NCBI GenBank assembly: GCA_025617375.2
Contig: JAMYGW020000008.1
Span: forward strand, 992,001 to 1,056,000
Source of the DNA: Acarospora socialis
Lineage: Eukaryota > Ascomycota > Lecanoromycetes > Acarosporales > Acarosporaceae
Direction of reading: 5' to 3'
DNA: 64,000 bases
Part shown: positions 45,962 through 58,008 of the stretch, piece by piece
Position numbering within the stretch: position 1 is the first letter of the stretch
Layout: the number at the start of each line of letters is the position of its first letter
Position numbers and translations under genes: made by a program
The notes under the pieces: generated by a model
Told to the model about the DNA's origin: nothing
The model's database searches: none
The model's input: only the letters and a program-made list of their open reading frames with translations

Positions 45962-46748
45962 TTTCCGCAGGTCAAAGTTATGTCAAGTAAGGCGAGGTAG
46001 GCAGTACATTCATGTTACTTCTCATATTAATCACGTTGTCTTAATCATCACACCGAATTTTCTAGTGTTTCTTGAAAGCCGTAGTGTTTGATAGAACTGT
46101 GAATACTCGATTCCTACAGGTATATCATGAACCTACATTACGACTTATACAGACATTTGGTAAGAGAGATCCATTGTGCGGCGAGCAGCGCTACAAAGTC
46201 CAGTTCGGACCTGGAGAGCTGATAGGGCAACGCTTGTGCTACTGGGACGATTACAATGCTGATAGCTGATACTGTCCGCCATTATTTCAATGTGATTTGA
46301 TCTGCCCGACCTGCCCGATCTGCTCGATCTGCAACAGCATTCATTCTTGTTATTAGCTTCTGCGAATACCTTATTTCCACGTCAGATCAGTCCGTCGCAG
46401 GCCTATACGGTATGCCTTTCTCGGAATCTGGCGGATGCAAAGTGAGGGGCTGCCCCGCACTACTGATCCAACAATTTCTTATCACATGAAAATATATAAG
46501 CCAGCCCCCCGCTCCCACCCTCACTCCTACTCTCAGCAATCATACCTGTCGTTCATCTCCTTCATAAATTGAACACACTGTAACTGTAATAACCCCCGTT
46601 TCAGTTAATTGGTTGTCTGCTGACATTGACCAGGTTATATCACCTTCTAAGTCATTCTTTGAGTACAGCTCACCGATGAGGGAGATCATGGTCTCTGATC
46701 GTCTGGAACCATCCTACAATGGTCGAGGTATTTCAGAATAAATCTGAT
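45962..46748. promoter_or_regulatory. RTG2 / THI4 divergent upstream region
   Basis: About 0.8 kb between RTG2 and the THI4 riboswitch. It should contain both promoters and the 5' part of the THI4 leader. An imperfect 9-bp repeat (GATCTGCCC-like, four copies) lies at 46299-46334. Confidence 0.45.
46299..46334. repeat. Imperfect 9-bp tandem repeat (GATCTGCCC)
   Basis: Four adjoining copies: GATCTGCCC, GACCTGCCC, GATCTGCTC, GATCTGCAA. No role assigned. Confidence 0.7.
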
Positions 46749-46903
46749 GCATGAACCGGTGTTCGTTCCCCAGCCTTCATCAACTACCCATCCACCATTA
46801 TCACTTTGTGAATATGAGATGGCGTAGGATGGAGTAACTGGGGTTCGTTCTGAAATCATACGGTCAAAACTTGATCTGGATAATACCAGCGAAAGGATCA
46901 TGC
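46749..46903 (+). promoter_or_regulatory. TPP riboswitch aptamer in the THI4 5' leader
   Basis: The 3' half, CTTGATCTGGATAATACCAG followed by CGAAAGGATCATGC, closely matches the thiamin pyrophosphate aptamer. By hand folding: P1 GCATGA (46749-46754) with TCATGC (46898-46903); P2 ACCG (46755-46758) with CGGT (46861-46864); extended P3 including CCCCAG (46768-46773) with CTGGGG (46838-46843); P4 CTT with AAG; P5 CTGG (46876-46879) with CCAG (46886-46889). The P2-P3 junction reads CTGAAA (46850-46855) where the usual sequence is CTGAGA. Fungal TPP aptamers lie in leader introns and control splicing. Here a branch-like CTGAC (46935-46939) and an acceptor CAG (46946-46948) sit between the aptamer and the THI4 ATG. 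The donor was not fixed. Confidence 0.92.
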
Positions 46904-46952
46904 TTTTCTTCCTTTCCCAATTACTCGAGCATTCCTGACCGATGCCAGATAA

Positions 46953-47992
<1,040 letters not shown>

Positions 47993-48980
47993 ATTCTGGT
48001 TGGTCAAGTGCACACCAGCAGGACGATACATGGGGCCATTTAGTACGATCGAGCTTGATCTCCTTCCATACTACTGCAGTCGTTACCCGTTGTAGTCCGC
48101 GACTAGTACTAGTCTGACATATACGAACCCAGCACTACGAATACAATCAGTCCCAAAATCGATACAACCGTAATCTAACTCGGTGTCACGGTGACCTTGG
48201 TGACTAAGTCTACTGATGTAATCAACATAGTAGAACGACATACCCTACATGTCCGAACTTCCTCGCTGCTCGAAACCTCCCAGTCGAGTTCCGCAGCCCT
48301 AACATAGCCCTCATCACTCTCTCCACAGTCCCAAATCGTCCTCCTCTTCCACGCCCCTCACCCCTCGCCCAGTCCTTCTAAGCTCCCCCTCTTCTCTCCA
48401 TCCACACTTCAACACACGACACCCAAAGCCCGACACATCAGCCCACGCCAAAGTGGCCCGTCCATCGTCAACAAAGCAGTAACGATACGATATCCGCTCT
48501 TCTCGCCCCTCCGTCGCCCAACGAGAGAGAAAAAAGCAACCGAGCTTCTACTGCTACTACTGCTGCTCATCGTCACCCTGCGCCGTGCTGTGAGGATGTG
48601 GGACCGGAGCTGGCTCGGTACGGTATAGGGCATCTACCTACCTACCTACCTACCGTACCAAGCCCGGCGTCGTCGCGGTCGGGTATATGACCTTGCCTAA
48701 GGTACACCGGGGACGTCCTGCATGTGGAGCGGGACATGGCGCAAGTTTCGGTTTTTGCACGGTGAGAAGATGGCCACTGCAAGAAGTCGCTCAGGGGATG
48801 ACAAGACGGTAGAGGGGGAGTTTATTCGTAGCGGATATAGCCCACTTGCGACGGTTACGGGTGGCGAACGACAACGCCACGAGCCCTTTGTCCTCTCTAG
48901 CCTACAGCTAACCTCAAGACACTAGATGCCGTATGTACACCACTGTAGCTCGACATGGAGATTTATACCCTTGACTCAAC
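47993..48980. other. Convergent spacer THI4 / RPA135
   Basis: Nearly 1 kb between two converging genes. It holds a CTAC tandem repeat (48634-48654) and a C/T-rich stretch around 48290-48420. No exon or RNA gene recognised. Confidence 0.45.
48634..48654. repeat. (CTAC)n short tandem repeat
   Basis: Five units of CTAC/CCTA in the THI4-RPA135 spacer. The same word recurs in other spacers of this window. Confidence 0.8.
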
Positions 48981-51900
48981 TCAAGGCTGGACATTGAACC
49001 GCAACCTCACCCCCATCGCCGCCAGCTCGACGTCCAAATACCTCAACACGCCCGGCACCGCCACGAGCGTCGTATCCTCGCCTCCCGTCCACCGCACCCC
49101 ATGCCCGTCTTCCCACACCGCGCTCTTGCTCTCGTTCGCGCCCGCCCTCGTCGCACACCGCCTGCAACGCACCACGCCCGTCCCGCGTTTTCGGCGCCCA
49201 TACTCGCCGACCGTAGGCGTCGTGCTGAGAAACGAGCCGCAGGCGCGACAGATCCAGGCTTTCGTGTAATCGGAGCAGTTGAGCAGGCGGTCCTGGAGGA
49301 GGTAAGCGGCGCCGTGGGCGAGCAGGGCGTCGCGCTCCATCTCGCCGACGCGGATGCCGCCGCCCTTGGAGCGGCCCTTGATGGGTTGGCCGGTGAGCTG
49401 GGTGACGGGGCCGGTGGTGCGGACTTGGAACTTGTCATTGACCATGTGGCGCAGGCGCTGGTAGTAGACGACGCCGAGGTAGATGTCGGCTGCGAACTCG
49501 CGGCCCGTGATGCCCGAGTACATGGGCTCGTTGCCGTGGTAGTTGTAGCCCGCGCGCATCAGCTGGTGCCCGAAGTAGTCGCCGGCGGTGTGTTCTTCAT
49601 CGAAGCGGAAGGGGGTCGAGTCCTGCGCCAGGCCGTGCAGGGCGCCTGCTTTGCCGGCGAGGGATTCGACGAACATGCCGATCGTCATGCGTGAGGGGAA
49701 GGCGTGCGGGTTGATGATGACGTCTGGCTGGATGCCGCTTTCGGAGAAGGGCATGTCGATGGCCGGCCACTTCTGCGAGCAGACGCCCTTCTGGCCGTGT
49801 CGGGAGGAGAACTTGTCGCCGATAACGGGTGATCGGGGGATTCGGAGTTTGATGCTGATGGCTTGGCAGGGGTCGGTGCCGTTTTCGGACCCGAGAACGC
49901 GGACTTCTTCGACGTAGGCGGTCTCGGAGTCCTTGTACTTGTGTATACGTGTCTCGCCGTCGCGGTTCACCAGTCGTCCCGTGCTCGGGTCCAGTGACAC
50001 TGCATTCGAGGCCGCAATGACGTCCCCTTCGTTGACCATCAAGCCAATGTGTGGAAGGCCATCTTCGTCCAGTCGGTCGCGCCATTCGGCCTTGATGAGA
50101 CCGCCTGTCGCGAAGCCAAAGAGCTCCGCGACGTTCTTGGACGATCGGGATTTGCGTGTGTTCTCGTCAAGGCGGATGACCTTCGTTTTGTAGATTGTAC
50201 CATAACCGAAACCACGTTCGTGAGCGGACTTGTTGATGATCATGGCATCGTCCATGTCGTAGCCGGTATATGATATGACAGCTACTACTGCGTTCATGCC
50301 GTTGGGGAAGTTGTCGAGGCCATACTCATTGTACAGCGGCGGACGAACGATGGGCGTTTGACCGGTTTGGAGTCGATATGTCTTGTTGTCGGTGCGATAG
50401 CGGAGTGAGGTACCGGGAGTGCCCATGGCTTGTTTACCCATTTGACACTGATACATATTCCGCGGAGACTGGTTGAAGTCGGAGAAAGGAGTCATGTTTG
50501 CGATTATGGAGAGTATGTTGGTTGGGTCATATTCGACGTGTGTCGATTCACCGGACTCGATTTCGGGTTCGGTGCAGGCGATAGACATAAAGGGTTGTTC
50601 GAAAGGGCCAACGTAATCTTGTTTGTCGAGAGGCAGGTACTTGACCGGCCTGACCATTCGTGCAGACTGCGAGAACATATAGATTCCCGGATATTGTCCG
50701 CCGTTAGATTTTGGGACGTATCCAATCTCCAGCTCTAGGGGTACATCGTGTGTAGACTCGGTCTTCCAGTACCGAAGGGTATCGGCGATGATTCGGGCTT
50801 GTTTGGGTGGACAGAACCCAAGAACTCGACCATCGAGCTGAACAACAACGCTTTCATCGAGGGACGAGGACGAGGATGACGTAACGCCAAGTTGGCTGAT
50901 GTGTCGAGGAAGAGAATTTACGTTGAGATCGGAAGTAGTGATCTTGCATTTGTGTGCTAAGTGATTGAGGAGCCCACAAGGGCTTCCGTCAGGCGTGTGC
51001 ACCGGACACAGGAAACCCCAGCTTTCCGGCAGCAGCTTCCGAACCGTAGTAGTCTTGAGCTGCGCAAAGAAGCTGCCTCTGTGCACCATACGGAAGTGAC
51101 TTATAAACCTGTAGAAATTGATTTTCTCCGCGACCACAGTGAAGCCAGATGTCTGCTGGAGATCCAACCCCGTCGGGCTGACCAAGTTTCCCGTAGAGAG
51201 GAAATATTCCAGAAGCCCTCCAACATTTTCATTTGTCCTCTTCAGTATCTTGGTAGGAAAATCTTTCAGGAAATCAGGCTCCGTGTATTTCGCTTTACCG
51301 TTCCGATCTGACCATTCCTGAGCTGCTCCTTGTATCGATCGAAGCCAGTCCTCCAGCTTTTCTTTCAGTATCATGCCATAAAGAAACCCTCCCAGAAGGA
51401 TCTCCTGATTTGATACCGCGTCAGGGTTATCTACCGCGCAATCCCCTGCAACCAATGCATAGAGCTTCCTGATCATGAAGAGTAACATCTTGAACTTATC
51501 GTTGTCTTGTCCATCGGAGACGTTGGCGTTTCCCAAATGCACCAAAACAACCTTTCTTAAGAACTCTGCTCCTACATCTTCGTTCGACATGTCATCTGGG
51601 ACGCCCAGGACAGGCCTGAACTTCTCGCCCAAATACGATCGTGTTTTGGCTTTGCTGTGGAGGTTGTAGGCCTTGTATGTGCGTAGTAGCAACTCCACTC
51701 GATCTGTTAAATATGTGTTCTCGGCCCCCTTAGACCCTGCGGCGCCGACGATGCTCTCGAAAACTTCCCGATCGTTGGTCTCTACCAGTGCCTTTAAGAT
51801 CATCATGACTGGAACCAGATATTCATTCTTTCTCCATGAGAACCTGAAAGTGACGTTGCCATCGCTAAGATAGTGTAACACGTTGGTCTGTGAAGTCTGA

Positions 51901-52690
51901 TCTGGTCGGACACAACGGATCTGGATACCATATTTGGTGTAGCTAGAGCCCCGGTTGACGAAAGAACCCCGAATGATTGCCATGGGATAATTCCGCCGTG
52001 ATACGATAAGCATCCGTATCAGTTTCTCGATGCCATTGACGATAAAATAACCGCCGAGCTCTTCCGACTCCTCTTTATGTTGTACCAGCTGAGCCGGTGT
52101 GCTCCGCTCAAGATGACATCGGTTTGACTAGTGGGTCTGGTGTTTAGTATTTTGGTATTGAAAACCTTCAGCGAACTAACCTTCAGCATCATAGGAACCT
52201 GCCCTAACTCCCTAACCGTCTCTTTCCAATCCCCATTGTTGACTCTGTATTCGACTCTGGCGCGCAACCTCCCCCTGTATGTAGCATGCCGCTCCCTACA
52301 TTCTGCTGGATAAATCTCCCTGTTCCTCGTACTAAACTTGTTACTAGCGGGCAACACTGCTTTCTCCAGAAACACTTCTCGTATCCGCACGCTCAGCCTA
52401 TTCCTTCGTTCGGCTGCTGTATCGTGTTTCGTTCGTTCCGCCTTCTGCTCTGGAGTCTCCGATGCGCCATCCAGGAACACTTTTGTGCCGATATCCCTTA
52501 AGGCAGCTTCTAGGAGCCTTGAATTGTCGAGCAGAGCGTTGAAAGATTCAATGTGTGGTTGAACCGCCGCTACTAGCGCTGGATAGGCTGTATGGTCTTT
52601 TGGAGGGTTACGGAAAAGCTTTTCGCGTCGGACTGTATCAAAGTCCGCAGTCCATTCCGTATTCGTTGGTGGTTCCTTCGGTGGTGCCAT
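48981..52690 (-). CDS. RPA135: RNA polymerase I second-largest subunit (A135)
   Basis: Together with A190 forms the active centre of RNA polymerase I, which transcribes rDNA in the nucleolus. Exons on the complement: 52181..52690 and 48981..52127 (53-nt intron); 1218 residues, close to yeast Rpa135. The join restores LKSNRCHLERSTPAQLVQHKEE and GGYFIVNGIEKLIRMLI. Catalytic and structural blocks: GFLCPVHTPDGSPCGLLNHL, GYDMDDAMIINKSA, GDKFSSRHGQKGVCSQKWP, PDVIINPHAFPSRMTIGM and GGGIRVGEMERDALLAHG. A zinc ribbon closes the protein (CRACGSFLS ... RCRRCA). The N-terminal WTADFDTVRREKLFRNPP and the overall insertions point to Pol I rather than Pol II or III. Confidence 0.95.
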
Positions 52691-53387
52691 GATAAAGTGG
52701 ATTATTGGAGAGCCCCCGAGAGATGTAGTATTGAAATGGAACGAGGTGCTGTCAAGTAAAGGTATCAAATATCTCAATAGTCATCCTGATGTGCCTTCTC
52801 GATTGGACCGGGGGCAGGTCACTTCTTCTCCAAAATAGTAGAAGTTGCTTCCAAAGCTATTGCTCTTCTCGCTCCATGATTTTCTTAATCGATACGCTAA
52901 GGCACGTGAATTCTTATCGATTGTGGAACACAACTCGATTCATGGTCTTCCAGGCGGCGTCACTTTTCTACGCATTCGAGTAAAGCCACATCCTCTGTTG
53001 CCGTACCGCATGCACCGATCTCCCGCCAGACTGCAGCAAGCAAGCACAAGCACAAGCACGAGTGACAAGGCCAGGCCGCACATAAAGAACTCGCGCTTGT
53101 ATGCTTGCTGGTGTATACGGCACAGTTAGTGGAACTACCATATTCACGTTTTCTTGGACAACATTATTTTCATCCTATTCAACTCGCTGGTTATCTACAT
53201 CTTACTGCACGAACGCAGTGTCTCCGGAAAGAGGCCCATCTGCCTAAGACAACTCTAGAAAGGCCCCCCCGCTTCCCGCCGTAAGCCAACCAGGAACGAC
53301 CTCTCAATTTCGCATCGACTGGCTCTCGCGACAACAGCGCAAAGGCAACCGACAACGCCCCAACCTTTTCCGATCCGTTGTTAAACC
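52691..53387. promoter_or_regulatory. Divergent promoter region RPA135 / ARL8
   Basis: 0.7 kb between two outward-facing starts. A short CAAGCA/CAAGCACAAGCACAAGC-like repeat occurs near 53037-53058. No exon or RNA gene recognised. Confidence 0.45.
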
Positions 53388-54356
53388 ATGGCTGGCTTCT
53401 TCAAGTCTATTTATGATTGGTTGTTGCGACTGTTTTGGTCAGTAGAGGAAACCCGTATCATATCTATAACGATCGCTTGCCTCTTCTTCACTGGTGTATA
53501 GAAACATCGTCGAAGAGTCGAGAGGCACGATCTCTCGACGGTCGTATACTGACAGGATGACTCCGCCATCGTAGGGCGACGGAGATGGACATAACGATGA
53601 TCGGCTTGCAGAATGCGGGCAAGACATCGCTTTTGAGAGTTTTGGCAGTGAGTCTAGTCTTCAAGCGATGACCCTGTAACTCTGATGGTCGACCAAAGAC
53701 TGATGCAGTTTTTCGAAGGGCGGCGAGTTCACTATTGAGTATGAATCGCTCCTAGATGCTTCTTGCTCGAAAGCAGGTTTTTGGTGCGATCACGGCACCG
53801 CAACTGACACAGCTTCTCGCTGCACTAGCTCCATTCCCACCGTCGGATTCAACCTGAAGCGTGTGCAAAAAGGTCATGTCACCTTGAAGTGGTAGGTGAT
53901 GTCCTGTGATACGTGCTCTGATGGAGTTGCGTCTGACGGTGTCGGTTACCGTAGCTGGGACCTGGGTGGTCAACCAAGGTTTCGCTCCATGTGGGAGAAG
54001 TATTGCAGAGGCGTCAACGCTATCGTGTAGGGCCTTGTTTCCTCCTTCCGAGGGCCATCGATGGCGCTGACCAGAGGCACAGTTATGTCGTTGACGCGGC
54101 CGACAAGGACGCGCTGCCTGTTGCAAAGGAAGAGCTCCATGCGCTTCTAGAAAAGCCGGTCCTTGACGGTATCCCACTCTTGGTATTGGGCAACAAGTCC
54201 GATCTTCCAGAGAAACTTTCGGTCGATGAGCTCATCGAAGCGCTAAACCTGAAGGCCGTAACCCACCGCGAGGTTAGCTGCTATGGTATCAGCGCGAAGG
54301 AGGAGACCAACCTTGACGCGGTACTGCAGTGGTTAATAAAAAGGACGAGCAGGTAA
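53388..54356 (+). CDS. Arf-like GTPase Arl8
   Basis: Small GTPase that in other eukaryotes recruits kinesin adaptors and HOPS to lysosomes; the fungal role is presumably on vacuoles or late endosomes. Six exons (53388..53437, 53575..53647, 53719..53738, 53829..53891, 53955..54026, 54083..54356) encode 183 residues. GTP-binding motifs: GLQNAGKTS (P loop), the threonine of DSIPTVGFN (switch I), WDLGGQPRF (switch II), LVLGNKSD and ISAKEE. The amphipathic N-terminus [20 protein letters not shown] lacks the Arf myristoylation glycine at position 2 and fits Arl8, which is N-acetylated. [27 protein letters not shown] is diagnostic of the subfamily. Exon 3 is only 20 nt. Confidence 0.93.
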
Positions 54357-55778
54357 CGGTATCTGAGCTGGGTATTATACCAGACTGTCGAGTTTTCAAT
54401 TTTCGGTTGTGTTACGCCCTCTTCGCCCTTAACGATGGTAACGAAGCGACGGAAAGACGCATGCAGTCATGATCCTGCAGCCAGCAATGGCCGGTTATAT
54501 CTCTTAAGCTTCTATCTCTTCTGCCCTCTCGTTCTCATCTCCTTTCGAATAACTTATGGGCCCGGATAGTTGTCGTATCTTTCTGCGATGCTCAGTTTGA
54601 GATGTGTGGCGCATCAGTGAGAATGCTGGATAATCTCCAGTACGCTCAAAGCTGTTGGGTGGGGAACGGGTTTCTTTTTCCGAGTTATGGGTATACTGTG
54701 GTCGCTGTGTAAGGCTGCGATCTACTCGAAGAGAGCGACGGTGCCGAACACTGTTCCATTGAATGCAATCTCCAAGTTGTCCCAACATCTCTTTTCATGC
54801 ATCTTCTTCCAATCCAGAAGCTTGTACGCAGATGAACGCCCCCATAACGACCTCTCCTCCAGCCAACCTTCTCCGACGTTGAACCATGCTCAGGCGCAAA
54901 AAGTGATGCCGAGATCAGATATGGATGCGATTCTAGACCTGCTGCGGCCAGCGCATTCTGGGATCAGGTAAAGATTTCACTTTCAGTTGACACCTTCTAG
55001 GCTCTCTATCGTGTAAGATTGTAGGTCGACAGGCAAAGGGAGAAAGATGTAAATGTTTGCGGAGTCTTGGGATCAGGACTACGCAAACAATCTCCAGAAA
55101 GCACGGGCCACCGATGCGTTGGCCTTGCAGATAGAATGACAGGCACGACCCTGCAAGCCTACCGTGACCAGGTGCTGATCGTGATTTGTCCATTACGCGA
55201 GCCAAGTGTGGCTCGGTGATAACTGCGGTGAGTCGGTGACGGTAACGATGACGAACACAAAATGAAAGAAATTCCGTAAACATCCCTATTAATTGCCCAC
55301 CACATGTTTATCCAAACAACTCTGCATACCTAAGCCTTACGAGTCATCAAATCCCACAACTTTCCTTCAAGAAACTTCTCTTTCGGCTTTCGGGTCGAGA
55401 GGTATTCTGCCAAGTTCAAGCACAGCCCCATTCGTGAACATACCTTGGTCTGCAACCTCTTAGGCTCCTACATATCTTGAACACTTGTACCACCAACATT
55501 ATCCCTCAACCTTCCTGCATCCATCCACCGCACCTTCTCACATCAGCCGCCGAGCTGTACTACAGTCTACAACAAAGGACACGCGTTGCAAAGCCATTGC
55601 GACAAGATGGCCATCCTACCAAGGCAGTATAATAATTAGTGGGTTTGCTTCCGCACCTTCCATTCTCGCCACTACAATCACAAGTCGTCTTTGACAGCAT
55701 CTTACGCGCTCTTCTCTGTTCCCATCAAGTGCTTCATCATCTATATCGTTGGGAACGCCACACTGACCGTTTCATCTA
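54357..55778. other. 1.4-kb region between ARL8 and the RCR-like gene
   Basis: Contains the ARL8 3' UTR and the promoter of the next gene, with a C/T-rich stretch near 55470-55570. A 94-codon open frame at 54687-54971 matches nothing I know and starts from no well-placed ATG context. No gene called. Confidence 0.4.
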
Positions 55779-56298
55779 ATGAGCAGCTGCAATAATGGCT
55801 ACGGCAATGGATGTTATAGCACATGGGGTGCTTATGGTCGTTGGATCGCCTTGGTGTGCATCATCCTTGCGGCGTTCTTCCTCTTCTTCATCTTCGCGTA
55901 AGTAAACTTTAGGTCATCCGGCTGTTTATGATGGTAGAACTGACAATGAGATCTTCAGCTGTATAAGTGCTCGTCGCCGTCGCCGAGCTGGCATGACCCC
56001 ATATCGTGGTACCGGATGGCTCGGAAGGCCTCCGCCTGGTCATGGCCCTGCGACCTACACGGGCGCCCAACCTTACTACGGCAACAATCCCAACGCTCCA
56101 GCGCCACCTTACGAGCCTCAACCAAATCAGACGTACTATGGCAACGGCAACCAGGGCTACTTTGGAGGACAGCAGAGTGGCATCGAGCTTCAGCAACCCC
56201 AGAGTGCGTACCAACCGACGAGAGGCGGTGACCCAGTCTACGCTCCACCCGCCGGTCCACCACCTGGCAAGAAAGAGGGAGATGGTATGATCAGATGA
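55779..56298 (+). CDS. Single-pass membrane protein, RCR-like (Congo-red resistance family)
   Basis: Exons 55779..55897 and 55959..56298 (61-nt intron) encode 152 residues. A short Cys/Asn/Gly-rich N-terminus (MSSCNNGYGNGCYSTWG) precedes one membrane segment (RWIALVCIILAAFFLFFIFACI). A basic stop-transfer cluster (SARRRRRAG) follows, then a Pro/Tyr/Gln/Gly-rich cytosolic tail. This is the layout of the RCR family, whose yeast members Rcr1/Rcr2 sit in ER, vacuole or endosome membranes and affect chitin deposition and transporter sorting through the Rsp5 ubiquitin ligase. I see APPYEP but no exact PPxY motif in the tail. Family call is moderately sure; function is inferred. Confidence 0.78.
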
Positions 56299-56915
56299 AG
56301 TGAGGGATGAGAGCTCAGGAGGGTTAGCTGAGGGGCTACGACTGCACAAATGTACCGAGGCGTTTGGCCGGCGTTTGATCTGGCAGAACGCGGTAATCGG
56401 ACTTGAACTCGGTCTGTAATGGACCAGGCTAAGGTCCTAGCAAGTTAAAAGGGGCAGTCTGTTCATTCCAAATCCTAAGGTAGCAGTCGAGTAGTCTAAC
56501 AAAGTACGATGTACTAATATATCATCTCATCCTGCACATTATGAGTAAGGTAGAAAGTGATTTCATTGTCTTATCGATAGGACATGATGAAACAGTCCGA
56601 ACGCGTAACCCCATGCAAATACAGCTACAAGGTACACTAATTCTAATTATACACCGTAGACGTCTGCCTCAGGAGTCCACGACTCCTGTAGCGGCATCGT
56701 AAGGCAGGTCCCCTTTATTCGGACATCATCTCGAGTACACTCGGTTTTTACAAAGGTATGGTTTGATTATTCTACATTGTTGCTGAACGGTCGCCATCCA
56801 AGCCCACACACCACCCGAAGTGCACCAACGAAGTCCATTCGTCTTCCCAGCACACCCGGACAGAATCTATGGTGAAGCTTGAACAGCACGGCAACCAACG
56901 GACCAGTCATTCAAG
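56299..56915. other. Spacer between RCR-like and fibroin-3-like genes
   Basis: About 0.6 kb between co-directional genes. No feature recognised. Confidence 0.45.
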
Positions 56916-58008
56916 ATGGCTTCCATGACGCCCTGGCGGAGAGATTCCCTCTCGTCAGTGCCCGCCACCTTTTCTAGCTGGAATAGTTGTATGGCCAAAG
57001 ACTACTGCAAGTAAGTCCGCTCCGTCTATTTAATCCATTCCAAAGCAATAGCTGATAAATACAATTAGATGGCCCGCAATAATCGGCATCATCGTCGGCG
57101 CCCTAATCCTCCTCTCCCTCCTCTGGTGCGCAATCCGCTGTCTCTGCTGCGGCATGACCTGCTGCTGCTCGTGCCTGTCCTGCTGCGACTGCTGCTGTCC
57201 CTCCGGCCGCCGCGGACACGGCTCCCATTCTGGCCACCGTGACCAGCCCGCCGCCTTCCCACCGGCCTCTTATCACGGCTACCACCCCGCGCCCCCTCCG
57301 CCAAGCTACGAGCCCCCTAAATTCGCGCAATTCGACGTCAGCAAGCGCGGGCACGGGCCCGCCAACGACGACGACGCCCTGCCCCCCATGCCGAGCTGGG
57401 AGACGGCGAGTTCGCGCAAGGTGCCAGACCATCGACGCGGCGGGGAAGAGGGGCTGGAGATGGGCCGGCTGGATCCGGTGGCCGCGCAGCACGCGCCGAT
57501 GCTGGCCAACGCCGCGCCGCCGCCACGGACGGGCTATGCGGAGGCGGACTCGAGCCCCGTGCCGCATTCGCCGTATCAGTATCAACATCAACAGCAAGCT
57601 GGATTTCAAGGCGGCGATCTGGGGTCGCCGTACGGGCGCCAGCAGAGTCCAACTGCGTATGGCGGGTACGCGAGCTCGCCACCGCCTCAGGGAGGAGGGA
57701 GTGCTGGGTACGAGAGCCATCAGACATATGGGAGTCCGACGCACCCGCAAGAACTCGGGGCGTATGGAAGAGGGGGAGGCGACAGGTACGGGTACGAGCA
57801 GCAGCAGGCGTACTCGGCGTACTCGGCGTACTCGGCGTACGCGCCGTCGACGAGCACGCGCTACGAGCCGACGATCAATTATCAGCAACAGACTGGTGTC
57901 GTGCAGAGTGCGAGGTCACCGCCGCCACAGCAGCAGCAGCACGGTTTCGTGACGAGCGTTCCGCCCATTGGGAGGAAGCCGGTGCAGGGCTCTTGGAGGG
58001 ATACGTGA
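56916..58008 (+). CDS. Fibroin-3-like single-pass membrane protein, Cys-rich
   Basis: Exons 56916..57010 and 57069..58008 (58-nt intron) encode 344 residues. The short N-terminus ends SWNSCMAKDYCK and leads into one membrane segment (WPAIIGIIVGALILLSLLWC). A cluster of about fifteen cysteines follows (CAIRCLCCGMTCCCSCLSCCDCCCP), a candidate for palmitoylation. The long tail is rich in Pro, Gly, Tyr, Gln and Ser. It includes PPPPSYEPP (a PPxY motif that WW-domain ligases bind) and a tandem YSAYSAYSAYAP. Ascomycete homologues are annotated as fibroin-3-related; their function is not established. It resembles its upstream neighbour in layout, not in sequence. Confidence 0.8.

Noticed and set aside
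54687-54971. 94-codon open frame downstream of ARL8
   Set aside because: No family similarity and it overlaps the likely ARL8 3' UTR.
57103-57888. 261-codon open frame antisense to the fibroin-3-like gene
   Set aside because: Arg/Ala/Val-rich shadow; the + strand has the membrane segment, Cys cluster and an in-phase intron.
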